64,000 nt of DNA from Mucilaginibacter sp. SJ (GCF_028993635.1 NZ_CP118631.1:6076001-6140000); one strand, 5' to 3'. Positions 8,343 through 18,178 are shown, counted from the stretch's first letter. Notes: a model not told the origin generated them from the sequence alone. Numbers and translations are program-made.

Positions 8343-9416
8343 TTATTTTTCTGATGGGAAGATCGTTCGTTTTCGTTTGTCGAGATCCATGTCCCAACTA
8401 CGCTTCCTTGGATCTCCGGGATAACGGAAATATATTTCCTCATACGGCATTCCACCCTCCCCGTTAAATAAACAAAAGAAGTGAGGACAAGAAGTAAACT
8501 CATCGCCATCTCTTATGAAATTAACGATGTTGTGATAAGCAATTCGTCCTATTGCTTTTACAGGGATAACCTTATACTTTTCATTTTCAAGGCGTGGATC
8601 CAGAGAGTTCCATATCGGTTCCCAATAGCCGTCGGCGTTCATTATCACATAAGGGCCGATTCCGGCGGCGAGCCAGAATTCCAATCCATTATGGTAGGTG
8701 TTATAAAAGAAGGTTCGGAAAGAGGTATTGAAAATGCCTTCGGGAGTGCGGTTACCTGTACCGTAAGTCTCGTCATCTACAGAACGAATATAGGCATCTT
8801 CACTAATAAATTTGGAACTTGGATAATCCAGTAATGCCTGACGGTTTTTAGGATCCCTCACAAACTTGTGGTCGATGATGGCTTTTTCAAGTTTCGCCTT
8901 CATTTTAAGGCCTCTATTTAACTTTGTGATACTTTTTTGAGTTTCCCTTTCTTTTTTAATGTCAAATGCTATAGATAAAGCTTTGGGGTTTGCATAAAGG
9001 TGTGTTTCAAGTGTGATCGAAGTCCAGATTTCTAATTCCGGGACATTCAAATTAGTAGAATAACTTTTGATCAGGTCATGTTTCTTTTTAGACAAGTCAC
9101 AGGATAGTATCAATAAAATCTTATCGGGCATTACGCTGTTTTGAAGAACTTTCTGCACCATTTCTTCAAGTTCCCCAGACGAAACCTGAACATGTCTTTT
9201 GCATTGGATAGCCCATGTTTTTTCGCGTATACCTTCTTGAACGACTCCACGGATGTCGATGCCTCCATCAGCTCCTGTTTTTCCAATATGCTCCAACTCT
9301 TTCCATTTATACATGTTGGACAAAAGCATGTAACATATCTCTTCGAATCTCAAAGGATCCAGGTCGGAAAAATGAAGCCGGTTAGTAGTCTTCGTTGGGT
9401 GCAAATTTTTGCTCAT
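8343..9416 (-). CDS. Mrr-like restriction endonuclease family protein
   Basis: The 357-aa protein has an N-terminal PD-(D/E)xK nuclease domain (residues ~20-150): FEEICYMLL helix, then GADGGIDIRG (Asp50/Asp54) and IQCKRH (Gln71, Lys73), the classic Mrr-type active site. The C-terminal ~200 residues are unrelated and may sense a trigger. It lies 105 nt upstream of the RES toxin gene on the same strand; the two could form a unit. Confidence 0.75.
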   Translation of the reverse strand: MSKNLHPTKTTNRLHFSDLDPLRFEEICYMLLSNMYKWKELEHIGKTGADGGIDIRGVVQEGIREKTWAIQCKRHVQVSSGELEEMVQKVLQNSVMPDKILLILSCDLSKKKHDLIKSYSTNLNVPELEIWTSITLETHLYANPKALSIAFDIKKERETQKSITKLNRGLKMKAKLEKAIIDHKFVRDPKNRQALLDYPSSKFISEDAYIRSVDDETYGTGNRTPEGIFNTSFRTFFYNTYHNGLEFWLAAGIGPYVIMNADGYWEPIWNSLDPRLENEKYKVIPVKAIGRIAYHNIVNFIRDGDEFTSCPHFFCLFNGEGGMPYEEIYFRYPGDPRKRSWDMDLDKRKRTIFPSEK

Positions 9417-9484
9417 TAATTGGATTGTAATTAAAGGGTAAGTTTAAATCCCTTTATGAAGTGGTAGAAAAGATACCTAAAGAT

Positions 9485-9922
9485 TTAATTGACTAATTGA
9501 TATTCAGTTAATAAAAATGGCTTGAAGTCTTTTTCAATAGCTTCCGGATTGATAATATAAAACCGGTGGTTTTGCTTTGCACCGAAAATGAAAGCAATTT
9601 GCTGACCGGGCGGCCATGTTTTAAGAAATTCTTCCAGATAACGTTTATCATAATTAAGGTTGGCTTTGAATATCAGCTGACCCTTATCGTTCTGTAACAG
9701 TATATCCAATGTTACTTCTTTTACTTCAATCGCCGCGCTGATCTTTTGATCTATAAAATTATTCTTAAACAGGGAATAAGCTTTTTTGCAAAAGGTAGCA
9801 TTCGCAAATGCTATTCCCAGTAACGCTGCATCACCTTGTTTTGGTGGCGCATTGAATTCTAAGCTTACCGCATAGTGCATTAAATCATCCAATTCTTCCA
9901 TCTTCTGTAAAATAATTTTCAA
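9485..9922 (-). CDS. Hypothetical protein, third gene of STAND operon
   Basis: The 145-aa protein has no recognised domain. It overlaps the 3' end of the STAND gene (38 nt from this ATG, 17 nt from the alternative ATG at 9901), which implies coupled translation. A mixed alpha/beta pattern with a C-terminal FIFGAKQNHRFYIINPEAI strand pair is visible. It may be a regulator or immunity component of the NTPase, by position only. Confidence 0.55.
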   Translation of the reverse strand: MKIILQKMEELDDLMHYAVSLEFNAPPKQGDAALLGIAFANATFCKKAYSLFKNNFIDQKISAAIEVKEVTLDILLQNDKGQLIFKANLNYDKRYLEEFLKTWPPGQQIAFIFGAKQNHRFYIINPEAIEKDFKPFLLTEYQLVN

Positions 9923-12900
9923 CTAATCCTTCAAGTTTTTCAAGGTCTATCGCATAAGCTTCTTTTTGTGCTTTTATTTCTTCGAGACCTGTGAGGCCAA
10001 GCAAGAAAGCAATCTTCCTTGTCAGATGTTTGGCAAGGTGGTCAACCGTTCCTGGTTTTAAGTGATAAAAACCGGTAATCAGTGTGCGAATAGAGGCGCC
10101 TAAGAAATACATGAAATGTTTGTTATTGATATCTGCAATCATGTCGGCCGCAGTTTCATATCGCTCATTTATCGTTATAAAATTGGGTACTTGATGATCA
10201 TCCTTTTGTAAATGGTAAGTAAGCACGCGATCATCCTTCGTTGGTATATTTACTTTAGTAAATACCCGCTTAAAATCATTGAGCATAAAAATGTGCACCT
10301 TACAGAAATCTTGTTGACGCGGTTTATCTATAATCAATAATTCCGGAGCAGCCAGCAAAAATAGACTTTGAGCAATTCCCAGCTTTAAAGTGATCAAATC
10401 TTCTGTGTAAGCAATGATTTCAAGTTTAAATCCTCCCTCTAACCTGATAAGTAGAATTGACTCATGAACAATCTCCCTGGCATGAAAGCCAGCGAGATGA
10501 GTACTCAAAACTTTCAAAATAACTGTTAGACTTTCCCCGTCCATAAGTGATTTGGATTGTTCAATCAGGACCGCCAGGATTGCCCTTGCAAATCTGTTTT
10601 CATTCAGCGATAATGCGAACTCCAGCAAAAGGCTATTGAAATGTTTTTTGCTGGTTTTGAGGTTAGTCAGACAATACTCTAAATACATGATGTACTCGCG
10701 TATCAGGTTGGTTGGATTTGCCAGCTTTAAATAAGAGGATGTCAACAACTTGAAGTAAGAATGAATATCCAAAGCGTTCTTAGGGTCATTGATCAGGGCA
10801 TTAAATTCATAAAATCCGTCATTTTGTAGAATAGTTGCTGAATCCTTAAATAACCTGTTTGCTTCATCATTCAGCCCCAGTTCCAAATACAAGAGTATCG
10901 CCTTTTGTAGTGTTCGGGATCTTTCCCTGGTAAAATCAGCGAGCGAGCTAAATGCTTCTGTGCTCAACGCATAATTGTCAGCTGAAGCACGGAGGTCGCC
11001 CATCTTTTGATAGATGCGGGCTTTGTCTTCGTACCCATGTGCAATTCCGTATTTATAGCTTATCTCCGTTGATTTTCGAATCGAAGCATCGATATGTTCG
11101 ATAGCCTTGCCGAAATCTTTCTTTGAAGCCGAGATATCGGCAAGTATCCAATAAATTCTGGATTCATCTTTGATAAGATTAAGTCTGTTAGCGGCAATCA
11201 AAGCTTCATGATATACAATCAAACTTTCTTCAATTTCGTCTGCATCCCGAAGTACATTCGCATAATTAATAAGATTTAGAATGGCTTTATTTTCCAGCTT
11301 ATAATGCTGACAAAGCATGACAGCCCGCTGGCCGTATTCTTTCGCTTTTGTATAGTTTCCGTTAACCCGGTTAACCGAAGTCAGGATATTTAATGCAATT
11401 AATTCCAGGTTAAATCCTGCCCCAAGATTACTGAATTCAAGTATTTTGTCGGCATATTGTACTGCAACTTCTTCGTAGCCACTAAGTTTTGCTAACGCTG
11501 AGGCCAGATTGATCAAGCTGGATAACATGCCAAATACATGGTCTTGCTTTTCAAACGACCGGTAAGCCTTTAATGAAGCCTTGGCTGCCTTTTCATTTTC
11601 ATGAATATCCACGTATATTTTAGAGACATTAACCAGTAATTGTCCTTCGAAAGCCGGGCCAAATTGCTGTGAACGCGCCAATACTTTATCGGCAATTGCT
11701 AAACCTTCGTCCAATTTGCCGTCTTCAACCATTGATGTGGCTTTGTTCATTAATGACGCGTTATACCAGCTTCGATCTTTGAGTTTATTGAAATAAGACA
11801 GCGACTGCTCCTGATGATATTCTGCCTTTTTATTGTTATTGAGCATTTTGAAATTAAACGCAAGATGATAGTGCAGATACCCTTTTTCAAAATTGGTTTT
11901 TCGCAGGTCAAGCATTACGAGCATCACGCGTGTCGCAAATGTAAGATCTCCATCATTGATCAGTTGGTGAACGATATCATTAGCGATGTTTTCTAACGAC
12001 TGTGGTTGATGATCCAGTAGTAAGTGCGCAGCTTGCAGTCCTTCGTTCTCTTTAAGGTAGTATTCACCAAGCGATTTTTGATATTGATTGATTAGCTGTG
12101 AAGAGGTCAGCTTCTCGACTATATATTCCTTAAATGCGGCATGAAATATTTCGAATCTATTATTCTCATTTTTGATGAGTGCGATCAAAGAGTTTATGAA
12201 ATCGTCCGCTTCAGTGGGGAAATCGAATGGCAACATATCGACAATAACCTGTAAACCAAGTGGCTTATAAGAAAGAGCAATATAGATCAGGCAATGTTGC
12301 TGCTTGGGCGTAAGGTTTCCCCAAATTGCATGATGATAATCAATAATATTTTTCGGTAATGGATGGATCTGGTATTGCGTAAAATAATAGAGATATAATG
12401 GATTTCCCTGTGATGCTTCAAAAAGTTCATTAGTGGTAAGGACGTCAAGTGAAATTTGAGAGCCTTTAAGATATACCCTCATTTCCTCATAGGAAAAACT
12501 GGATATTCGAATTGGTTCAATCCCATTATTGATAAACTGGAATTCATTTCTTGAAGCATAGATAAAGCGGTTACCCATTTTTCTTAACGATAATAAACGG
12601 CTTACCACTTCCGGATTCGATTCGCAGTCATCAATCATAACAGTCTCATTGCTGCTCAACAGCAATCCTTGTAAAATTTCAAGCCCGGCCTCAGCGTCAA
12701 TCAGTTTGATCAAAGGGAGGCCCGAAGCCAGATTGATTTTATTGACAAGATGGGCAACGACTGTTAATAACGATTTTCCTGCGATTGGCAAGTAAATTAC
12801 GTTAGGTGTTCCGGTAGACAACTGGTAAAGTAGACAAGTTTTACCTACACCGGGAATACCGATTAATGGCAAGTCCATTTGCGTATCAAATCGCGCCTGG

Positions 12901-13139
12901 ATGTCTTTGATGATCTGACGATCAATCAGGAACTTTTTTTGATTATCGGCGACAATGAAATCTAAATAGGATATTTTGAATTGCGCGGCAAGCGCCGTTT
13001 GGCTTTCTCTACTCAAAAGCTCAATATCTTCTGCACTACCTTTTAAATAAACGGTTTCGGCGTTAAACGTCCCTCCGTTTAAATCCATCCTGCCGATATT
13101 ATAAATATCGCCTTTAGCATATTGGTCGCCAATATCCAT
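9885..13139 (-). CDS. STAND-class NTPase with TPR repeats (NLR-like)
   Basis: The protein is 1084 aa from the ATG at 13139; an upstream ATG at 13244 lies inside the preceding gene and is rejected. Residues 4-15 are GDQYAKGDIYNI, an Asn/Gly-rich motif. The NTPase follows, with Walker A GIPGVGKT (94-101) and Walker B TVMIDD (166-171), then a winged-helix-like region. The remaining ~650 residues are helical repeats of TPR type. This is the architecture of bacterial NLR-like defence sensors. The start lies 1 nt after the stop of the 149-aa gene, so the two are coupled. Confidence 0.85.
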   Translation of the reverse strand: MDIGDQYAKGDIYNIGRMDLNGGTFNAETVYLKGSAEDIELLSRESQTALAAQFKISYLDFIVADNQKKFLIDRQIIKDIQARFDTQMDLPLIGIPGVGKTCLLYQLSTGTPNVIYLPIAGKSLLTVVAHLVNKINLASGLPLIKLIDAEAGLEILQGLLLSSNETVMIDDCESNPEVVSRLLSLRKMGNRFIYASRNEFQFINNGIEPIRISSFSYEEMRVYLKGSQISLDVLTTNELFEASQGNPLYLYYFTQYQIHPLPKNIIDYHHAIWGNLTPKQQHCLIYIALSYKPLGLQVIVDMLPFDFPTEADDFINSLIALIKNENNRFEIFHAAFKEYIVEKLTSSQLINQYQKSLGEYYLKENEGLQAAHLLLDHQPQSLENIANDIVHQLINDGDLTFATRVMLVMLDLRKTNFEKGYLHYHLAFNFKMLNNNKKAEYHQEQSLSYFNKLKDRSWYNASLMNKATSMVEDGKLDEGLAIADKVLARSQQFGPAFEGQLLVNVSKIYVDIHENEKAAKASLKAYRSFEKQDHVFGMLSSLINLASALAKLSGYEEVAVQYADKILEFSNLGAGFNLELIALNILTSVNRVNGNYTKAKEYGQRAVMLCQHYKLENKAILNLINYANVLRDADEIEESLIVYHEALIAANRLNLIKDESRIYWILADISASKKDFGKAIEHIDASIRKSTEISYKYGIAHGYEDKARIYQKMGDLRASADNYALSTEAFSSLADFTRERSRTLQKAILLYLELGLNDEANRLFKDSATILQNDGFYEFNALINDPKNALDIHSYFKLLTSSYLKLANPTNLIREYIMYLEYCLTNLKTSKKHFNSLLLEFALSLNENRFARAILAVLIEQSKSLMDGESLTVILKVLSTHLAGFHAREIVHESILLIRLEGGFKLEIIAYTEDLITLKLGIAQSLFLLAAPELLIIDKPRQQDFCKVHIFMLNDFKRVFTKVNIPTKDDRVLTYHLQKDDHQVPNFITINERYETAADMIADINNKHFMYFLGASIRTLITGFYHLKPGTVDHLAKHLTRKIAFLLGLTGLEEIKAQKEAYAIDLEKLEGLVENYFTEDGRIG

Positions 13140-13140
13140 G

Positions 13141-13590
13141 CTATTCTTTGTCGCGTTTATAGTCCCCCTGAATGTTGAATATGTTGCGGCCTGCATTCTG
13201 ACTGCCGATATTAAAACCTCCTGAATTGCCCGTATTGTTGACAATGTTCAAATTTTCTATAGCCCCCTTGCTATCGGATAGCCATTCATTGACAACCTTT
13301 AATATCTGATCATCAAATTTTTGCCCGGATATCTCTTCATAAACTTGTTTCACTTCTTGCGTTATTTCAGCATCAGCAGTGATCTGTTTATTACAGAGCG
13401 CTTCGACGAAATTTTCACTATCATTTTCTTTTTTAAAGAAGGATCCCAGTTTTCTTTTTAATGCAGAAAAATCTAAAGACTTTTTAAGTATATCATAGCT
13501 TGCGCTTGCTATGATTTTACTGGCGATGTCTTCTTTATGAACATCCAGAAATGCATATAGTCCGGCTAAAATTGTTGTTGTTGCTATCAT
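13141..13590 (-). CDS. Small STAND-partner protein with C-terminal Asn/Gly motif
   Basis: The 149-aa protein has an N-terminal hydrophobic/helical segment (residues 1-50, MIATTTILAGLYAFL start), a middle helical region and a C terminus (115-145) rich in Asn/Gly/Ile. The motif GSQNAGRNIFNI (129-140) aligns with GDQYAKGDIYNI at the start of the adjacent NTPase. Effector/NLR pairs that share short amyloid-like motifs are known in bacteria, and this fits that arrangement. It ends 1 nt before the NTPase start and begins 7 nt after the upstream gene. Confidence 0.6.
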   Translation of the reverse strand: MIATTTILAGLYAFLDVHKEDIASKIIASASYDILKKSLDFSALKRKLGSFFKKENDSENFVEALCNKQITADAEITQEVKQVYEEISGQKFDDQILKVVNEWLSDSKGAIENLNIVNNTGNSGGFNIGSQNAGRNIFNIQGDYKRDKE

Positions 13591-13597
13591 GTTATAT

Positions 13598-14596
13598 TTA
13601 TGGTTTTGATAATTTTTCTTTTAGGAATTTGACATCAGCGCGAATCTGTTTTTCGATGACCTGCTTGGTAAAATACCCGTTTTCGGGAAAGAAGCTATCG
13701 AACGATTCAAAAGTCTCTGCTAAATGGGTAATGATATCAAGGTCATAACCTGGTTTATTAATGTTGATTTTTGATTTTTCATCCTTTTTTAAACGCTCAA
13801 ATAGGATCAGATTACAAATCGCCTGTGTGATCTGGTCATTGGTATAGGATTTATTTATGGTCTTGGTCACATTATTCAACCAATTTTCCGAGGTCAGTTT
13901 ATCAAGTGTTACGGGGAAGAAATATTTAAGGTCATCTAAACGGTGTTTCAGAAGTCCTGGATGATCGGCAGGCATCATTGGACGTTTTTTGATGTCTTTT
14001 TTTCCTCCCTTTAAGTTCATATAAGCCATTGAATTCTTGGGTAGCTCATCTTCCTTGTAAAACGAAAACTCAGTTTTAACAAAATATTTTTCGCTCGGAC
14101 GTATTTTGCCATCCTTCTCAAAAATGAAATACCTGACAACGATCCGGCGCCCTTCTACATATTTGGCCCTGAATTTTTTGAACATGCCGCTTTGATCTAT
14201 GAGGTGGAGATTTCTTGAGGCAATGAAAGTAAGAGGGTCAATTCTGTCGATGATATGCTCCGGCACCATACGTTTGATCAGCATTTCCATATCTGGCGAA
14301 AGGACGATAGCATAATCTCCGTTGTTTAATTCGGTAAATTCCATGTTGATGGCTTTGCTATCGCCACCTGATTCTTCGTACCAGTGAATTAAACTGTCAA
14401 AGAACTTTTCAGCATGTGGTTCGTTCTCAAAGCGAAAGCCTATTTCAGTGGGTATTTCCTCTCCATCTAAATTGGGGTTAAAGTCATAAATGAATCCATT
14501 GAATTTTGCGGCCTGCAGTTCTTCCTGAAATGACATGTCGGAAAGCAAAACCATTTTCGGCTTGACGCCATAATCCATCCCAAAATTTCTAAGCAT
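13598..14596 (-). CDS. Hypothetical protein heading the STAND operon
   Basis: The 332-aa protein has no domain I can name. It includes a region with GRRIVVRYFIFEKDG-type strands and a Lys-rich segment (KGGKKDIKKRP). An alternative ATG lies at 14578. The 7-nt gap to the next gene suggests one transcript with the 149-aa protein, the NTPase and the 145-aa protein. Confidence 0.6.
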   Translation of the reverse strand: MLRNFGMDYGVKPKMVLLSDMSFQEELQAAKFNGFIYDFNPNLDGEEIPTEIGFRFENEPHAEKFFDSLIHWYEESGGDSKAINMEFTELNNGDYAIVLSPDMEMLIKRMVPEHIIDRIDPLTFIASRNLHLIDQSGMFKKFRAKYVEGRRIVVRYFIFEKDGKIRPSEKYFVKTEFSFYKEDELPKNSMAYMNLKGGKKDIKKRPMMPADHPGLLKHRLDDLKYFFPVTLDKLTSENWLNNVTKTINKSYTNDQITQAICNLILFERLKKDEKSKININKPGYDLDIITHLAETFESFDSFFPENGYFTKQVIEKQIRADVKFLKEKLSKP

Positions 14597-14838
14597 ATTT
14601 TTAATATTATGCGGGAGAATTAAACGAATATGAAAACCGTTTAGGGCTTTAACTGGAGTGTGATATTGTTTAGATTTCGTCCCGGAGTTGACTCTGCACT
14701 AAGGTACATAATCTTTAATTGATTTGTCAAATGCGAAAGGGTCTAATCCTTTGACAGATATTAAAATTCTGGTAAGTTACCGCTCTTATAAAAGATCAGC
14801 TAAATCAATGATCAATGTGTAGCATCTAAATTTCAACT

Positions 14839-15573
14839 TCATTTATCCGCCGAATTCAAGACTTCGGCAGTTTTTAGTAAATAGCGAAATAGTTCGTATT
14901 CTACTTTGAAATTAAGCCTGGTCAATAAGTAATCACATCGCATATTGAGTATATTTTCTTCGTGAAGCATTTCTTTGCTTTTTCCTACATCCTGCTCATT
15001 AAGCATGGATATTAACTGCATATCTCCATCAACCGCGCACATTAACTTCTTGATGTCGTTTTCGGCGTTCCATCCTGGCGTGCATAATCTTAGCTCTGTA
15101 AATGTTTCAAAGGGAAACAAATCTATTTCGAATTCATTGGCTACTTTTTCACCGATTGTATCAATCGTCTCATCGGTATGTTGAGGAGATAACCTGACTA
15201 GCTCTGAAATACAGGAGATGTAGCTGATGAATTTGGATAGGCTGCCTTTCCATCTTGGACGCCACCAACTGGCGGTAAAAAAGTTTCCTAGTCCCGAAAT
15301 ATCATCTTTTTCTATTCGGCTATATATTTCAGTTATGGCAAAAATTGCGGGCATTACTTTGGGGGATCCCTTTTCAACTGAAAAAGCCATCAGTGTTGGA
15401 ATGCAGAACAGCCCCCCGGAAATTCCAATTATCCTAGTGATGGCCTTAAACTCTTCTATGGTTTCGGCCTGTCGCAATTGTTCCATCAGGTAAAGCTCCT
15501 GCTCGCTGTTATTTTCACTATAACTATCTTTCAGCGTCTGAAGCAGAGCGACATATCTTTCGTGATCAGACAT
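14839..15573 (-). CDS. Hypothetical protein
   Basis: The 244-aa protein is mostly helical, with one moderately hydrophobic stretch (IIGISGGLFCIPTLMAFSV, ~48-66), too polar for a sure membrane helix. It is not in a recognised family. It stands 240 nt upstream of the STAND operon on the same strand and could be independent cargo. Confidence 0.55.
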   Translation of the reverse strand: MSDHERYVALLQTLKDSYSENNSEQELYLMEQLRQAETIEEFKAITRIIGISGGLFCIPTLMAFSVEKGSPKVMPAIFAITEIYSRIEKDDISGLGNFFTASWWRPRWKGSLSKFISYISCISELVRLSPQHTDETIDTIGEKVANEFEIDLFPFETFTELRLCTPGWNAENDIKKLMCAVDGDMQLISMLNEQDVGKSKEMLHEENILNMRCDYLLTRLNFKVEYELFRYLLKTAEVLNSADK

Positions 15574-15880
15574 AGGTAGTTGAATTTTAATATATTATAA
15601 AGTTAATATATTAATAAATTTAAAGCGTGCCAATTTTAACGCAGGGTGATTAACGCAAGGTGAGCTGAGAACAAATAATGATAGTTTATTCATTGTGAGT
15701 AGCCAAAGTGATGCCCGTTTTCCAACAGGTGCCACTACAATAAATGGGACTTATCCGGGCAGAGACTACTGTCAAGACCATAGTCAAAATCTGCTTGATT
15801 TTCTTGAAATATAAATTATTCCTAAAAATTGTTATTGAAAAAGTAAACAGTTAATTTAAAGGTCTAAAAGCAACCTTATC
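15574..15880. other. Divergent intergenic region
   Basis: Separates the minus-strand defence operons from the plus-strand caspase pair. The left 60 nt are extremely AT-rich (TAATATATTA-type runs at 15590-15625) and should hold the minus-strand promoter. No gene and no strong hairpin seen. Confidence 0.3.
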
Positions 15881-16987
15881 ATGAAAATAAAGACCTTAAT
15901 CTTAGCTTTAGTTTTGTTATGGAGTTTCAAAACTTATGCACAAACGATTCCTTTAGGATTTACTAATGGTAACCGATATCCGATTAAACTGAAGTCATTT
16001 TCATTTACGGACACCAGCGGCAATATTTCGCAAAAGCTGGATGATGGAAAGACAAATTTTATGGCTGAGAACTATAAAAATTTGGCTGAAAGATTGAATA
16101 AACAGGCTAGTGAAAGGGAGGAGGAAATAAACGAAGAGTACCAAAAAGCTTTCGATGAACTGGATGGTTCAAAAGGAGTCGAAGTGTTGGAAGCCAACCG
16201 TAAATTACTCGATAATAAACGTGAACTTGATTTAAAAGAAGTTAACGAGTTAAGAAAAGCTGCTGAAGGATACCTTTATCTTGTAAAAACCTCCGGCTGG
16301 ATACATGCTTTTTTTGTTACGAGTTCCGTTGATGCCGAGATGTTTTACAATGGAACAGTAGCTGACAGTAAAAGTAAGTTTCTTAATAATTCACTACTGT
16401 CAATCAGCTCTGACGGAGGTAAAGCTTCGATTTTTAACGAATTATATGCCGACTACATTGGAGCTGTTCGGGTGGGTTTCGGTGCTTTGATCAGCAATAA
16501 ATCCAATTCTACTAATGACGCAAATCCAGATGAGAAAAAGGAGGACGCTGTTCAGCGTTTATTGGGCGGAGGTGGAAATGGTGTTTTAAATCTCAGTTAT
16601 CCGATCATTGAGGCTAAACGAAATAATGAACTTTACTTCAAACTGATCGCAGCACCAAAACTTGCAGTGGATATCCCTAAGTTAGGAACTGATAACAATA
16701 AATATGCAGTCAATTATAACTTTGGGGTAGAAGGAGCGGTGTTCTATACCGGAGCTTTAAACATATTGACCTTTTATTCAAATTTTCGCTTTGCCAATGT
16801 CTCTGGAAACGGGCTTTTTTATGATAACCTGGCGAAGTCAGATAAAAAATCGTTTGGATTTAATCAGTTGAGTTTTGGTATGGCAATTACCTCAACTTTT
16901 CGCGTAAGCTATAATTATTACTTTGGAAGCAGCTACGTGAAGGAAAATTTCCCATCTACTTTTTCATTTACGATCATACCTAATTGA
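15881..16987 (+). CDS. Secreted/outer-membrane-type hypothetical protein
   Basis: The 368-aa protein has a Sec signal peptide (residues 1-20, cleavage likely after TYA-Q). A highly charged coiled-coil segment follows (~55-125), then a C-terminal half of alternating hydrophobic strands (LNLSYPIIEA, FYSNFRFANV, FRVSYNYYFG) as in outer-membrane beta-barrels. It sits 42 nt before a secreted caspase gene and was probably co-inherited with it. Its function is unknown. Confidence 0.55.
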   Translation: MKIKTLILALVLLWSFKTYAQTIPLGFTNGNRYPIKLKSFSFTDTSGNISQKLDDGKTNFMAENYKNLAERLNKQASEREEEINEEYQKAFDELDGSKGVEVLEANRKLLDNKRELDLKEVNELRKAAEGYLYLVKTSGWIHAFFVTSSVDAEMFYNGTVADSKSKFLNNSLLSISSDGGKASIFNELYADYIGAVRVGFGALISNKSNSTNDANPDEKKEDAVQRLLGGGGNGVLNLSYPIIEAKRNNELYFKLIAAPKLAVDIPKLGTDNNKYAVNYNFGVEGAVFYTGALNILTFYSNFRFANVSGNGLFYDNLAKSDKKSFGFNQLSFGMAITSTFRVSYNYYFGSSYVKENFPSTFSFTIIPN

Positions 16988-17029
16988 TGTTTTAACCCCA
17001 ATCCAATAATTCAATTTAACCTGTTTATC

Positions 17030-18160
17030 ATGAAAAAAGTTATCTTTTTCATTGCACTTTGCTTTTTTGCAAGTCATAGCAATGCTCAACGAGTTGTATC
17101 ATTTATGTTCTGTAAAACTAAAGACAGAAAGATTGGAACGTCAGTAAGTTTGAATTATACAAACATGAGGGACGAATTTCAGTTGATAGCCGGAGCTTTA
17201 GGCTATAGCTATAATGAAAATTCGGTAACGGGCTATGATTTTAATGTGGCTAACGTAAATTCAGTCATTGACAAAGCTGAGATAAGACCCGATGATATTG
17301 TGTTTGTATATTTTAGTACGCACGGGGCTAAAAGCAAATACGACAGCAATATTTTTCCTCAACTCGATGTTCCCGATTCTCTAATATCCGCGTTTAATAA
17401 ACACCTGATTTTCCTAAAGAAAAAGCCTGCAGTACTGATCACGGTAATTGAGGCCTGTAGCGGTTTTCTTGACATCACACCACAAGAAGCATTTGTTTTT
17501 GAACAATTTGGAAATACTGATAGTAATCCACAGATTACACCAGACCAAAAAGAAAATGCTAAAAAATTGTTTTCTTCGGCTTGTGAAATCATTATTACAG
17601 CAGGGCAGCCGGGAAAAAATACCTGGGCGACAGCTAGTGGTTCGATGTTCACCAACTGTTTTTTACGCGCATTGAACGAATACCTTGATGGTGACCCTTC
17701 ACAGAATTCAAAACTTACCTGGGCTAACGTGCTTGATAGGGCTAAAACGTATACCTCGGATATGACCAGCCAGACAAGTATTCATTACTGGCCAGTTTGG
17801 AAAATGCGGGATTGTAACACGTTAACGGAGCAATATCTGACCAACATAGAGACCGCTGAAAAACGAGATGTTACGTTTAATGTGGTTTCAAGAAAGAGGC
17901 TTCGCTTGCGCAATCCTTATGACGTATATTTAAGTATAACTAATAAATCTGGGCTGAAAATTGATAGTGTAACTTACTTTATGCATAAAACTATGCCTCA
18001 TCCAACTATGAGCGTTACAAATGGCGCGAATAATTTTTACCTCAGTCTGGCAGTCTGGGGAACCTTTCCAATAAAAGCTAAGGTATACTTCCAAGATGGA
18101 AAAGTATTTGAGCTTTATAAAAACATAGATTTCAAAAATAGAGAAACAATTGAAAACTGA
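17030..18160 (+). CDS. Secreted caspase-family (metacaspase-like) peptidase
   Basis: The 376-aa protein has a signal peptide (residues 1-19, NAQ end). Its peptidase C14-type core shows the catalytic His98 in VFVYFSTHGAKSK and Cys143 in VIEACSGF. The C-terminal ~100 residues look like a beta-sandwich. Caspase-fold proteases cleave after acidic or basic residues. Export to the periplasm is unusual for a defence caspase, so a role in surface protein processing with the upstream partner is possible. Confidence 0.75.
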   Translation: MKKVIFFIALCFFASHSNAQRVVSFMFCKTKDRKIGTSVSLNYTNMRDEFQLIAGALGYSYNENSVTGYDFNVANVNSVIDKAEIRPDDIVFVYFSTHGAKSKYDSNIFPQLDVPDSLISAFNKHLIFLKKKPAVLITVIEACSGFLDITPQEAFVFEQFGNTDSNPQITPDQKENAKKLFSSACEIIITAGQPGKNTWATASGSMFTNCFLRALNEYLDGDPSQNSKLTWANVLDRAKTYTSDMTSQTSIHYWPVWKMRDCNTLTEQYLTNIETAEKRDVTFNVVSRKRLRLRNPYDVYLSITNKSGLKIDSVTYFMHKTMPHPTMSVTNGANNFYLSLAVWGTFPIKAKVYFQDGKVFELYKNIDFKNRETIEN

Positions 18161-18178
18161 AATGAAAAAAGCATAGCA

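Noticed and set aside
13140..13244. Longer start of the STAND protein at 13244
   Set aside because: The extension lies inside the coding region of the 149-aa gene; the ATG at 13139 follows that stop by 1 nt.
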